42,388 bases of DNA, from NCBI GenBank assembly GCA_035495315.1, contig DATJGF010000153.1:1-42388 (forward strand), in the 5' to 3' direction. This DNA is from DATJGF01 sp035495315. Lineage in GTDB: Bacteria; Verrucomicrobiota; Verrucomicrobiia; Limisphaerales; UBA8199. The notes below the pieces were generated by a model. It was not told where the DNA came from. It searched no databases and worked only from the letters and a program-made list of their open reading frames with translations. Both the position numbers and the translations under genes were made by a program. This document shows, in pieces, positions 1-8,304 of this stretch; position 1 is the stretch's first letter, and every line of letters starts with the position of its first letter.

Positions 1-187
1 CGACGCCAATTTGCTTCATTTGGGATAAGCATTGGAGGCGCTGAGCGCGGGCTTTGGCTCGGGCCAAAGCCGGAATCAGCATGGCCGCCAGGATGGCAAT
101 GATCGCGATCACTACCAGGAGCTCGATTAGCGTAAAACCGCGTGGCTTTGTAATTCGGGTTAACCCTTGAGGTGAGCGGGTGTTCAT
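1..187 (-). CDS. prepilin-type N-terminal domain protein (type II secretion/pseudopilin-like), partial
   Basis: Only the first 62 codons are in the window; the gene runs off the left edge. The start is ATG at 187. After a short basic leader comes the class III signal motif GFTLIELLVVIAIIAILAAM, with the predicted peptidase cleavage after Gly17 and the conserved Glu at mature position 5. The hydrophobic helix is followed by ARAKARAQRLQCLSQMKQIG, the usual continuation in the many pseudopilin-like proteins of Verrucomicrobia, Planctomycetes and Lentisphaerae. Such proteins are processed by a prepilin peptidase and assemble in, or are exported across, the inner membrane. In these phyla most are of unknown role and often carry a C-terminal beta-rich domain, which cannot be seen here. 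The domain call is sure; the specific function is not. Confidence 0.9.
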   Translation of the reverse strand, partial: MNTRSPQGLTRITKPRGFTLIELLVVIAIIAILAAMLIPALARAKARAQRLQCLSQMKQIGV

Positions 188-256
188 AAGAACTTCATCG
201 ACTCTAGCACAGCCTGCTTAGGTCTTACAAGCCTTCCTCACCTTCGATAAAGTATC

Positions 257-272
257 TTTAAGCAGACTTAAA
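257..272. repeat. short perfect inverted repeat upstream of the pseudopilin-like gene
   Basis: TTTAAG-CAGA-CTTAAA forms two 6-base arms around a 4-base loop. It lies 70 bases upstream of the ATG at 187, within the likely promoter zone. It could be an operator or chance. No strong -35/-10 pair can be fixed around it. Confidence 0.3.
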
Positions 273-357
273 AAATAGCATCAAAGCTACACTTTGACCC
301 GATAGGGACTTCTCGTTGGCCCAGGGCTGAACAATGATCTCGGGGAAAGGAAACCGC

Positions 358-2358
358 CTAAACCGTGAGTGGAGCCGTCTCGAGTTGAACCGGGTTCTCC
401 ATTTCGGTGGCCTCTGAACCGTTCAACTCAACTACAGGCTGGCGGCCCTTCTCTTCGATGAATAAATGATTGCGGACAAATAGCACGTCTTTTTGCAGCA
501 TCGTTCCGTCAACGGGCGAACGCCAGCCGCCGACGTCTTCATAATAGCGGAATCCCAAATCGCGGATCAGCTCGTACATCTCGTGGAAAACCAGCGTCTG
601 CTCGTTGTGCCGAAAGAGCGACAACTCGACCAACAGCGCGTCGATCTGTGGCAGCAGTTGTTTGGCACCTTGAAGGGCAAGGTGTTCAGCATATTGGATG
701 TCCAGCTTGAGCAGTCCGCGCCCGCCGAGTTGTTTGTCCCGGGCGACTTGATCTAGAGTTTGCACCGTTACTTTTACCCTTGTGCCCGCTTCATGTGATG
801 GAGAAGGGAAGAGCGAGCTCCCGTAGAGATTGTCGGACAAGGTCAAGTCCGCTTCGCCGGGTCGGTCGGCCACCGCGATCGGGACACACTCAAATTGCGG
901 GTGCTTGCGAAAGTACCAGTCATTGATGCGTCGGTACTCAAGGTACAGCGGATCAATTAGGATAAACCGCGCAGCGGGGAACGCGTGATGTGCCGCGTCT
1001 GACCACACACCCGACGAAGCCCCAACATCGACAATAAAATCCGGTGAAAACCCGTTATGTTTCATCCGCCTCAAAGCGTGGTAAAGCGGGATAAAATCAG
1101 GCCAAATATCTTTGGGCGCGGGTGATTCGAGATAAGAAATGATTTGATTCTGGTCTCGACGGAAGGCGCGTTCGAATCTGTCGTCAACCGGTTCACTTCG
1201 CTCGAGTGAGCACCAAATCCAATCCGCCAGATGGTCGGCGGCGAATAGAGGAGCATGCTGAGCTGCCTGGCGTCTGAGCTCAACCTGCCGAGCCGGTTGG
1301 CAGATTTTCTCAATGGTCTGTCGCAGGCTGGTCCCGTCGTAATCGCTGGAATACCCCACGCCGAAACGTTCCAGAAACCGAGCCGCGGCCGTCAATGGAC
1401 TGCCTAGAACAACCATCGGCATGTGACCGGCGGCCAGCAAGTAAGGCATCCGCGTCGGCAAGCTGAGGCGGGCAATTTCCGGCCGATCATCCGTGCTATC
1501 CAGCGAACCGCTGGGAATGATCGCATAAGGATAATCCCGCAGACGCTCTGTCAGTTCCGCTTCCGGCAGAAAGCCGCAGTCGATAATGCCGTCCTGCTCC
1601 AATTCCGCCGGCGTAACCTTCAACCAGGAAGCCTTGCTATTGCCATACCAATGGACCTGGATACCGGCTTCTCTGATGGTTTGACGCAGCCGCTCCAACC
1701 AATGCTCGCTCCAGAGGTTGCCCACCAGGATTCCAGTGTGCGGGCTGATCGATCGGTGGGCGGTGCGTTGCGGTTCGATATTGGAAGCGCTTGTGCGGAC
1801 TACTGGAGGCAACACCCAAAACTTGAGATTGTATTTGTTTTCGTATGCATCCCGCATCTCGGGCGAGATCGCCAATCGCAAATTTGACTTGGTCAGCGCC
1901 TCGCGCATGAGGTCGTCGGGAATCCCCCTGGCATGAATGTTATTGTCATCCATGATGAAGGTGCATAAAGGGGCATTGAACATTTCCTTGAGGGCGATCG
2001 CGGTAATCAATTCATCCGGCAGAAAGGGGACACAGAGCACTCGTCCGACGGTATTCCCATTTAAGGCATACAGAACCCGGTCAAAGCTTTGTGAGCGAGA
2101 TAGCCATTTGTGCGGGAGGCAAAGCTGGCGCGCGGCCAACGAGTGATCCCGGTACAGACGCGTCGAGCGAATGCACAGCAGGTTCTCGGCACCGCCGAAA
2201 ATCCGATTAAGGATAACACCCGTCCCATGCCTGTCGCTTATCTCGTTGGGCGTGACGATCACATCAGCTTTCTTGAAGACACGTCGTGGCAATGGTGTGA
2301 CGCCCCGCCGTGGTGATCGCCCCCGCCATTTTCGCCAGATTTGTTTCAAGGATGCCAT
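358..2358 (-). CDS. glycosyltransferase (GT4-like)-FkbM methyltransferase fusion protein
   Basis: A 666-residue two-domain protein. Residues about 30-390 look like a GT-B glycosyltransferase: a Rossmann-like half containing FIMDDNN (134-140), then a second half with LVGNLWSEHWLERL (211-224) and a C-terminal donor-binding-like region (300-345). Residues about 425-630 form an FkbM-family SAM-dependent methyltransferase with motif I FIVDVGASSG (441-450), acidic LIDP (467-470) and LLKLDIQYAEHLALQGA (549-565), the family's conserved KxD...GAE-type segment. FkbM enzymes O-methylate sugars or polyketides, so the fusion probably transfers and methylates a sugar on a surface glycan; substrate unknown. 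Its start overlaps the stop of the upstream FkbM gene by 13 bases, so the two are translationally coupled. It ends about 170 bases from the pseudopilin-like gene. Domain calls are fairly sure; the glycosyltransferase family number is less so. Confidence 0.8.
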   Translation of the reverse strand: MASLKQIWRKWRGRSPRRGVTPLPRRVFKKADVIVTPNEISDRHGTGVILNRIFGGAENLLCIRSTRLYRDHSLAARQLCLPHKWLSRSQSFDRVLYALNGNTVGRVLCVPFLPDELITAIALKEMFNAPLCTFIMDDNNIHARGIPDDLMREALTKSNLRLAISPEMRDAYENKYNLKFWVLPPVVRTSASNIEPQRTAHRSISPHTGILVGNLWSEHWLERLRQTIREAGIQVHWYGNSKASWLKVTPAELEQDGIIDCGFLPEAELTERLRDYPYAIIPSGSLDSTDDRPEIARLSLPTRMPYLLAAGHMPMVVLGSPLTAAARFLERFGVGYSSDYDGTSLRQTIEKICQPARQVELRRQAAQHAPLFAADHLADWIWCSLERSEPVDDRFERAFRRDQNQIISYLESPAPKDIWPDFIPLYHALRRMKHNGFSPDFIVDVGASSGVWSDAAHHAFPAARFILIDPLYLEYRRINDWYFRKHPQFECVPIAVADRPGEADLTLSDNLYGSSLFPSPSHEAGTRVKVTVQTLDQVARDKQLGGRGLLKLDIQYAEHLALQGAKQLLPQIDALLVELSLFRHNEQTLVFHEMYELIRDLGFRYYEDVGGWRSPVDGTMLQKDVLFVRNHLFIEEKGRQPVVELNGSEATEMENPVQLETAPLTV

Positions 2359-3137
2359 AGTTTGTCAGTCATGCGTTGAAACCATGCCGGTCCCCTTGCA
2401 GCCTGGGTTTCGATTGAGCAGCCCCGCTGAACTCGAGACGGCTCATGTTTCAGCCTCGAGATCGGTGAACGGGCATTAAGGAAAAAGCAATCCTGCGCTA
2501 CCAGCGTGCCATCTGTGTCACGCCAGCCATTGCCTAGATCCCACAGATAAAAATCATAACCCCGCAACCAATCCGCCACCTCGAACAGCAGCGGAGTGTG
2601 CTTGCCATATGCCCGCGCTAACCAGCATTCCAGCAATAACACTTCAACTTTCGGCAACGTTGCTCGTGCCCCTTGCAAAATCCCAAGTTCACAGCCCTGG
2701 GTATCCATTTTAATCACCTGGGGCACCGGCAGCCGGAATTCCTGTATAACATAATCGACCGTCAGCATGTCAACGGTTTCCCATTGCGCACTTGGCGGCA
2801 AGGCTTCCAATTCCAATGCGGTGCTACCTACCAGATTGTTGGGATAAAGGCACATCGAAGTGCGCTTTGCCTCGGGACCCAATGCGAACTTATGAAGACG
2901 AAAACCCGGATGTTGCGCCAGAACGGCTTCCATTTTAAGGCGATAATCGGGCGCATGATCTACTAACGGCTCAAACAAATCAAATGAGGCTTCCGGAAAA
3001 TCCTCGCTAACGCGCTCTGACCAGCGGCCGGTCGATGCGCCGACATCGAAAAAGGCTTGCGCGTTCAACCCTAGCTTGACCAGGTGCCGTAAATGCTGGC
3101 GGTCGGTGTCGGTCAATCGCGAGGTTGGCTCAGGCAT
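2346..3137 (-). CDS. FkbM family methyltransferase
   Basis: A 263-residue stand-alone FkbM-type SAM methyltransferase. Motif I is FFDVGASTGRWS (29-40), followed by FDLFEPL (52-58), the SAM-ribose-binding acidic region, and VIKMDTQGCELGILQGA (141-157), the family hallmark. The frame is open to 3206, but the ATG at 3137 is preferred because the extra upstream residues do not look like family sequence. It overlaps the following GT-FkbM fusion by 13 bases and shares its fold, so the pair may act successively on the same glycan. The gene is transcribed away from the GT2 gene at 3263, leaving a 125-base divergent promoter region. The exact methyl acceptor cannot be told. Confidence 0.82.
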   Translation of the reverse strand: MPEPTSRLTDTDRQHLRHLVKLGLNAQAFFDVGASTGRWSERVSEDFPEASFDLFEPLVDHAPDYRLKMEAVLAQHPGFRLHKFALGPEAKRTSMCLYPNNLVGSTALELEALPPSAQWETVDMLTVDYVIQEFRLPVPQVIKMDTQGCELGILQGARATLPKVEVLLLECWLARAYGKHTPLLFEVADWLRGYDFYLWDLGNGWRDTDGTLVAQDCFFLNARSPISRLKHEPSRVQRGCSIETQAARGPAWFQRMTDKLWHP

Positions 3138-3262
3138 AAGGTTAAGGGACGAGGCGAATCTTACTGCGGCTTGAGAACATGCTGAATGGGGTGAGGACCC
3201 CAACACCGATTAGCAGCTTCAACAGCACATCGTTGCCACTGATCGTTCCCTGTGGTTGAATC

Positions 3263-4162
3263 ATGCCGATGACGCCTCCGACCTCGCGCAAGGACTTGCC
3301 ACGGATTTCCATTGTTACCCCGTCATTTAACCACGCTGCTTTTCTCGAAGAGACCATTCGTTCGGTGCTTGACCAGAACTATCCCAACCTGGAGTACGTT
3401 ATCATCGATGGTGGGTCAAGCGATGGCAGCGTCGAGATCATTCGTAAATACGAAAGTCGACTTGCGTTTTGGGTCAGTGAACCAGATAAGGGACAATACG
3501 ATGCCATTAACAAGGGATTCTCTCATACCACCGGCGATATAATGGCGTGGTTGAATTCTGACGACAAGTATCTTCCGTGGACTTTCACAACGATCGCCGA
3601 CCTCTTTTCTCAATTTCCTCAAATCGAGTGGCTTACGTCGGTTTTTCATTGCTTTTGGGACGGGCGAGGACGTTTTGTCCGCTGCGAGGCTCACGACGGC
3701 TTTTCTCGAACACTTGTGATAAAGGGCGGCGCGCTGCCAGGTTGCGGCTGGTACGCGCCGGCATTTGTGCAGCAAGAGTCAACTTTTTGGCGGCGTTCGG
3801 TTTGGAACAAGACCGGGGCAACCATCGATGTCTCTTACTCGTTGGCGGCCGATTTTGATTTTTGGATGCGCCTTGCCCGAGAAGCCGAGCTTTATTGCGT
3901 CGAAGTGCCATTAGCCGGATTCCGGCGGCACAAATCCCAGAAAACCGCCAATCATATGACCGAGTATTTGCGCCAGGCGCGTGAGTCCTTCGTCGCACGC
4001 GGAGGCCGTCCTGCCGGTATGCTGAAGAATTTCTGGCTCAAAAAATCGGCCAAACTTTTGCGTTATTTAAATCGGCGGCACGCTATCGCATGCGCCCAAC
4101 AGGGGAATCGAAATCGCGCGGTGCTCAACGCCGACACCGGCCGGTGGGAACTGACCGGATAA
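3263..4162 (+). CDS. glycosyltransferase family 2
   Basis: A 299-residue GT-A fold transferase. The N-terminus has the classic ISIVTPSFNHAAFLEETI (15-32), then VIIDGGSSDGS (46-56), which binds the nucleotide sugar, and LNSDD (97-101) as the DxD metal-binding motif. The later part, with FQ/QQESTFWRRSVW-type sequence and LAADFDFWMRLA (about 194-205), is typical of GT2 enzymes of exopolysaccharide and O-antigen clusters. No transmembrane segment, so probably cytoplasmic or peripheral. The start at 3263 (a second ATG is at 3269) lacks a clear Shine-Dalgarno. It is the only plus-strand gene in this part of the glycan block and converges with the GT4-like gene ending at 4234. Confidence 0.88.
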   Translation: MPMTPPTSRKDLPRISIVTPSFNHAAFLEETIRSVLDQNYPNLEYVIIDGGSSDGSVEIIRKYESRLAFWVSEPDKGQYDAINKGFSHTTGDIMAWLNSDDKYLPWTFTTIADLFSQFPQIEWLTSVFHCFWDGRGRFVRCEAHDGFSRTLVIKGGALPGCGWYAPAFVQQESTFWRRSVWNKTGATIDVSYSLAADFDFWMRLAREAELYCVEVPLAGFRRHKSQKTANHMTEYLRQARESFVARGGRPAGMLKNFWLKKSAKLLRYLNRRHAIACAQQGNRNRAVLNADTGRWELTG

Positions 4163-4196
4163 ATGAAGAGGAACGTTTCGATCAATGCCGAAATTA

Positions 4197-4211
4197 CGAA
4201 TTCGGAATTCG
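4197..4211. terminator. palindrome between convergent glycosyltransferase genes
   Basis: CGAATTC-G-GAATTCG is a perfect odd palindrome in the 71-base gap between two convergent genes. It could act as a weak bidirectional terminator, but there is no T-run on either side. Confidence 0.3.
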
Positions 4212-4233
4212 GTAGGCACAGAGGAAACTCGCA

Positions 4234-5439
4234 TTATCTTTCCTTCAACGGGAAAGTCTCTTGCAGAAAATTCGCAACGCGCGTTGCCTGTGCCTCCCAA
4301 GAGAAGTCCCTCAGAATCCGTCGTTGAACCACGGAACCCCGCCGGTCCAATTCGCTTCGCGGCGTCTGAACCAACAACTGTAACTGTTTCTGCAGGCTGC
4401 GAGCAAAATCGAACGGGTCGAAATAAAAGGCCTCCGGACCGAGTACGGTTTCGACTCCTGAAAGCTGGCTGGTCAGGATGGCTCGGCCGCAGAGTGCGTA
4501 CTCGAAGATCTTCGAAGGAAAATTATTCTCATTGCCGTGAGTGGCCGGCCGGGGGTTGATAAGGACATCGCAACCCCTGCCAAACTGCAGGCAATCTGCG
4601 GGCGTCAATAACCCAAGAAACTTCAGCCTTTCGTTATCGCGTGCCAGCTCGCGTAATGCATCTCCGGCTTTGCCGTAACCGCAGATTTCCAATGTGGCTG
4701 AAGTATTCAGCGCCAGAAAGTTTTGTGCTAAAAGGCTGACCCCGGCATGGGCGCCCAAAGCGCCAAAATAACCAAAGCGGAACGAGGATCGTTTTTCGTA
4801 ACCTGCGGCAGGCCCATCGTCGGTCAGCGCCCGACCGGGTGTGCACCCCCCTGGCATCCAGAAAAAGGGAATTTGCCTGGTCTCAAAGTATTTCGCCGCA
4901 GATTGACTCAGACCGACACATGCATCGAAGCGCCCAACCATGGCTGCATCAGAAATGTGGAATGGCTTCAGGCTCCGGCGGAACTGCTTCCACCAATGGA
5001 GCTCTTGACCCAGATTCGGGCTGTCCAACAACAGCAAAACCAGTTTTGGTGGCGCAGGCGAGTGTCGCAACCACGTGATAAATTGATTGTAAATCGGCGA
5101 TAAATTGTAGACCAAAAGCAAATCCGGTACCCAACCTGATTTCCGCCACAAATGGTATTGCCGCTTCAACTGCGCGAGCGAACGGAAGCGGTAATAAAGT
5201 TCGGGAGGCTTTTCTAATAGCAGTAATTCGTGCGGGATGCCCGAACCTGGGTCGTCACCTTGCGTTGATGGCGGTTTGACGGGGAGCAGCCCCACCGATC
5301 GGATCTCGAAGTGCCGGCGCAAGGCAGCAATCAGTTGCGTCTCGAGAGCGTGACCGGCGGGATTGAGGTGTGGATACAATGCGGCGGCTCCCGGTGGGAA
5401 TGCGAAACCGAGAAAGAGCAGTTTTGGCATGGCCGTCAT
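4234..5439 (-). CDS. glycosyltransferase group 1 (GT4-like)
   Basis: A 401-residue GT-B enzyme. The N-terminus KLLFLGFAFPPGAAAL (6-21) is the glycine-rich loop of the acceptor domain. The second domain contains RFGYFGALGAHAG (221-233), a DVLINPRPA stretch (291-299) and NNFPSKIFEYALCGRAIL (305-322), the nucleotide-sugar-binding region with the conserved Glu of the family. Starts are possible at 5439 or at the next ATG (5430). The gene sits 31 bases after the GT2 gene 5471-6280 on the same strand, so 7098 to 4234 reads as one three-gene operon for a surface glycan. The donor and acceptor are unknown. Confidence 0.85.
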   Translation of the reverse strand: MTAMPKLLFLGFAFPPGAAALYPHLNPAGHALETQLIAALRRHFEIRSVGLLPVKPPSTQGDDPGSGIPHELLLLEKPPELYYRFRSLAQLKRQYHLWRKSGWVPDLLLVYNLSPIYNQFITWLRHSPAPPKLVLLLLDSPNLGQELHWWKQFRRSLKPFHISDAAMVGRFDACVGLSQSAAKYFETRQIPFFWMPGGCTPGRALTDDGPAAGYEKRSSFRFGYFGALGAHAGVSLLAQNFLALNTSATLEICGYGKAGDALRELARDNERLKFLGLLTPADCLQFGRGCDVLINPRPATHGNENNFPSKIFEYALCGRAILTSQLSGVETVLGPEAFYFDPFDFARSLQKQLQLLVQTPRSELDRRGSVVQRRILRDFSWEAQATRVANFLQETFPLKER

Positions 5440-5470
5440 GCGACTACAACCGGTACGGCTAAATCAACGT

Positions 5471-6280
5471 TCATCGCACAGCACTTAAATATTGGTCCAC
5501 GCCTGACTGGCAGCGAGTCGACCGTGTATTCACAGCTTCGGCGAGCAGTTCGTCGTTGCTCGGCAGAGCGGCCCGGCTCGCCGGCTGATGCCAGAGATGG
5601 TAACAAAGCGCCCAGCCGCGGGCATCTCGCCGGCGTACCCCGGAGTTCATCAGCCGCACCGCCAATTCTGAGTCCTCGCGTCCCCAGCCAACAAATGCTT
5701 CGTTGTAGCCGTTGACGCGGAGGAGGTCGTTGCGCCAGATGCCGAGATTGCAACCTCGAATCCCACGGAGGTCGCGACGATCGGAAACCAGCGGCACTGG
5801 CCAACGAAACGCGTTGGTCCAGCCACTCACTTGCGCGGCAAAGAGAGCCCGGCGCCGGTCATGCGAGAACTCCCCCAAACCGAACCAAGCCGCGGCCTGT
5901 TCCAGGATCAGAGCCCGATGGCCTTGCAGGAAGGCTTCTGGGGTGCAGAGGCGGGCGTGATCTGCGAGGAATTGTGGATGCGGAAGGCTATCCCCATCCA
6001 AAAACACCAGGTAATCGCTGCGCGCCTGCGCGATGGCTTGATTGAGAATTCGAGCGCGGCGGAACCCTTCCTTTTTCTGCCAGACATGTGCCGTTGGGTA
6101 CGGCCTGGCGGCGGACCAATCGGCGAATAGTTTGCGGGTCTCTTTCCCCGAACCATCATCGGCCAGGAGGACCTCGGCCGGCGCAGCACTTTGAGCCTCG
6201 ACTGCTCGCAGGAGCCGCCTCAAGTAATCAGGTTGCTCCGACGTATTGATGACGAGTCCGATCCGGGTCGCGGTGGTCAT
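5471..6280 (-). CDS. glycosyltransferase family 2 with C-terminal galactosyltransferase-like (GT7-C-type) segment
   Basis: 269 residues from ATG 6280. Motifs: LVINTSEQPDYLRRLLRAVE near the N-terminus, VLLADDGS (37-44), the DxD motif VFLDGDSLPHP (92-102), and GWGREDSELAVRLMNSG in the C-terminal third, which matches the galactosyltransferase C-terminal motif seen in GT2/GT7-type enzymes such as chondroitin-polymerase-like proteins. The frame is open upstream to 6424, but the ATG at 6280 overlaps the stop of the upstream gene as ATGA, which fixes the start and indicates translational coupling. Probably adds a hexose to the surface glycan made by this cluster; acceptor unknown. Confidence 0.87.
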   Translation of the reverse strand: MTTATRIGLVINTSEQPDYLRRLLRAVEAQSAAPAEVLLADDGSGKETRKLFADWSAARPYPTAHVWQKKEGFRRARILNQAIAQARSDYLVFLDGDSLPHPQFLADHARLCTPEAFLQGHRALILEQAAAWFGLGEFSHDRRRALFAAQVSGWTNAFRWPVPLVSDRRDLRGIRGCNLGIWRNDLLRVNGYNEAFVGWGREDSELAVRLMNSGVRRRDARGWALCYHLWHQPASRAALPSNDELLAEAVNTRSTRCQSGVDQYLSAVR

Positions 6281-7098
6281 GGGTGGCGGCGGTTTTGTTG
6301 GTCGGCCTCTCGCACCATCGCATAGCGCGTGAGGGTCGAAAATGAGCTGAGGGCGGCGATGTAAAATCCCTGCCAGCCATCGAGAAAACCGAGGCGAAGA
6401 AGATACGCTCGCACAAACCGCCACCAGGGCCGGACCGCCATTTCAAACACGCCGGGCATCCGGCCGGAGTCGGCCTTACGTTTGGCGAAGTCGACCTGGT
6501 AAGGTGCTATTTTGGCAATCTGCCTGGTGATGCTCTCGTTGCTGTAATGAAGCAGGTCCGAACGCAACCTGCCAACGGATCCGTGGACCTCGAGTCGCGC
6601 ATGGGGTTCCTGGCCGGTCCAGTGGGCTTGGCCTCGGCGCCAAAGCCGCAGCACGCGATCGGGATACCAATCGCCGTGCCGAATCCAACGGCCGCAGTAG
6701 TAGGTGCAGCGGGGAAATTCATATGCCGCATGCGCTGGGTTCGGCGTCTGGACCACCGCGGTAATTTCGGCCGCCAATGCCGGCGAGATCACCTCGTCGG
6801 CATCGAGGTTCAACAACCACTGTTGTTGCGCTTTCTCCGCGGCGGAATTCTTCTGCCCGACAAAACCCCGCCAGGGTTCCCTGAATACCGTCGCGCCATG
6901 CTGGGCGGCGATTTCGGCCGTGTTGTCAGTCACCTCTGAGTTGAGGACGACGATAATTTCCCTTGCCCAGCCGCTGATACTCGCCAGCGCCAAACCAATC
7001 CGAGACGCTTCCGCTCCCGAAATCATGCACACCGAGATGGGCAGAGGTTTTTGCGTCGCCAAAGGGCTCGCTTTAGGATAAGTGCTGTCCGGGTTCAA
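6277..7098 (-). CDS. GT2 glycosyltransferase, WaaE/KdtX-like (LPS core type)
   Basis: About 273 residues. PISVCMISGAEASRIGLAL (20-38) and EIIVVLNSEVTDNT (47-60) begin the GT-A fold. WLLNLDADEVIS (94-105) carries the DxD. The middle region ending in YCGRWIRHGDWYPDRVLRLW is characteristic of the WaaE/KdtX group of LPS core beta-glucosyltransferases. No ATG exists before the conserved start of the domain. The likely initiator is TTG at 7098 or TTG at 7062, so the N-terminus is uncertain. If 7098 is used, the start codon shares base 7098 with the ATG of the divergent GT9 gene. First gene of a three-gene operon (7098 to 4234). Confidence 0.85.
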   Translation of the reverse strand: MNPDSTYPKASPLATQKPLPISVCMISGAEASRIGLALASISGWAREIIVVLNSEVTDNTAEIAAQHGATVFREPWRGFVGQKNSAAEKAQQQWLLNLDADEVISPALAAEITAVVQTPNPAHAAYEFPRCTYYCGRWIRHGDWYPDRVLRLWRRGQAHWTGQEPHARLEVHGSVGRLRSDLLHYSNESITRQIAKIAPYQVDFAKRKADSGRMPGVFEMAVRPWWRFVRAYLLRLGFLDGWQGFYIAALSSFSTLTRYAMVREADQQNRRHP

Positions 7099-8195
7099 TG
7101 TCGTCTGATCCGGCTACTTTCTACAGCAGAACGCGCAATGCCCGCAAAATAATTGTAGTCGACCTGGGCTTCCTTGGGGATACGGTGCACCTGGTGCCGG
7201 CATTATGGGAGCTCAAGCGAAACTACTCGCAGGCGCAACTACATGTGCTGACTTCGACAGTCGGTAAAGAGGTTTTGCGACTGGCCCCCTGGTTGGATCG
7301 TGTCTGGGACCTTGAAATGTATCGCGAGACACGCACCCTCGGGCAGCAATTAATGACCCTCCGCGCTGTGCGCTCTGAACAATTCGAAGTCGCATTTTTG
7401 TTCAGCGCGTCCGATCGGGCCGTGTGGATGACCGCCCTTACCGGTGCGCGCCGGCGGTTGGGAGCGCGCGGCGACCGTTGGCATTTTTATAATCGATGGC
7501 TGGTGCACGAATGGGCCGCCAAACCCGACCCGGATCTAATTGTGTTTGAACAGCGGCGTCGCGTTCTGGCCGACTGCGGCCTCGATTTGAAACCGGCCGA
7601 GTTCAATCTGACCTTAGACCAGCCCTCAACCGATTGGGCGGCCGGTGTTGTCCCGGATTTGGCGCTTCATATCTCTCCCAGTTCGGCGAAGGCGACACGG
7701 GAATGGCCGATCGAGCACCATACCGCACTACTGCGAACGTTATGGACGGAATTTCCCAAACTTCACGTGATGATTTCATCGAGCGGCCGGCCACGCGAAC
7801 ACCAGCGACTGCGCACGCTCGAAACCAGCGTCAATGACAAGCGGTTGCACTCGCTGCCGGGCGACTTCACCATTTCGCAATTGGCGGCAGTGCTCCGTCG
7901 CTGCTGCCTGCATATCGGACCCGATTCGGGTGTCTTACATCTCGCTGTGGCTTTGGGTGTCCCGACGATTTCGTTTTTCCGGCAGCAGGGCGCCTATAAG
8001 TCCTTTATGCCCTCTGGAGCCCTGCACCAGGTAATCAGTATGCCATGTTATTGTATCGATCAGCACCACGCTCCCTGCGAGCCGTTGGGACGCGGTGAAT
8101 GCTTCGTTCAGATTCAACCAGGCCTGGTCGCGGAGTTGGTTCGGAAGCGGCTCAGTGGTGACCACCGGGATTCGGGCACTAAACGACAGCAATAG
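7098..8195 (+). CDS. glycosyltransferase family 9 (ADP-heptose:LPS heptosyltransferase-like)
   Basis: A 365-residue GT-B enzyme of the WaaC/WaaF/WaaQ family. Landmarks: IIVVDLGFLGDTVHLVPAL (18-36), the family's N-terminal acceptor loop with the conserved D of GD; LHISPSSAKATREWP (about 189-203), equivalent to the donor-binding 'P/S..KxWP' motif; and HIGPDSGVLHLAVALGVPTI (about 271-290), the highly conserved C-terminal nucleotide-sugar site. It should add a heptose, or a related sugar, to an LPS-like core in the cytoplasm. Its ATG abuts the divergent WaaE-like gene with no spacer, so its promoter must lie inside that gene. It is followed 109 bases later by the MsbA-like exporters. Confidence 0.88.
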   Translation: MSSDPATFYSRTRNARKIIVVDLGFLGDTVHLVPALWELKRNYSQAQLHVLTSTVGKEVLRLAPWLDRVWDLEMYRETRTLGQQLMTLRAVRSEQFEVAFLFSASDRAVWMTALTGARRRLGARGDRWHFYNRWLVHEWAAKPDPDLIVFEQRRRVLADCGLDLKPAEFNLTLDQPSTDWAAGVVPDLALHISPSSAKATREWPIEHHTALLRTLWTEFPKLHVMISSSGRPREHQRLRTLETSVNDKRLHSLPGDFTISQLAAVLRRCCLHIGPDSGVLHLAVALGVPTISFFRQQGAYKSFMPSGALHQVISMPCYCIDQHHAPCEPLGRGECFVQIQPGLVAELVRKRLSGDHRDSGTKRQQ

Positions 8196-8304
8196 GTGAC
8201 AAGCGCCTTTCGGAATGCCGGCACCGTTCTATCGTAACTTCAACTACCGTTTGCGACAAACTGCTCGCGTGACTGTTTGGTTCGCTTCATAATCTGATAA
8301 TCTC

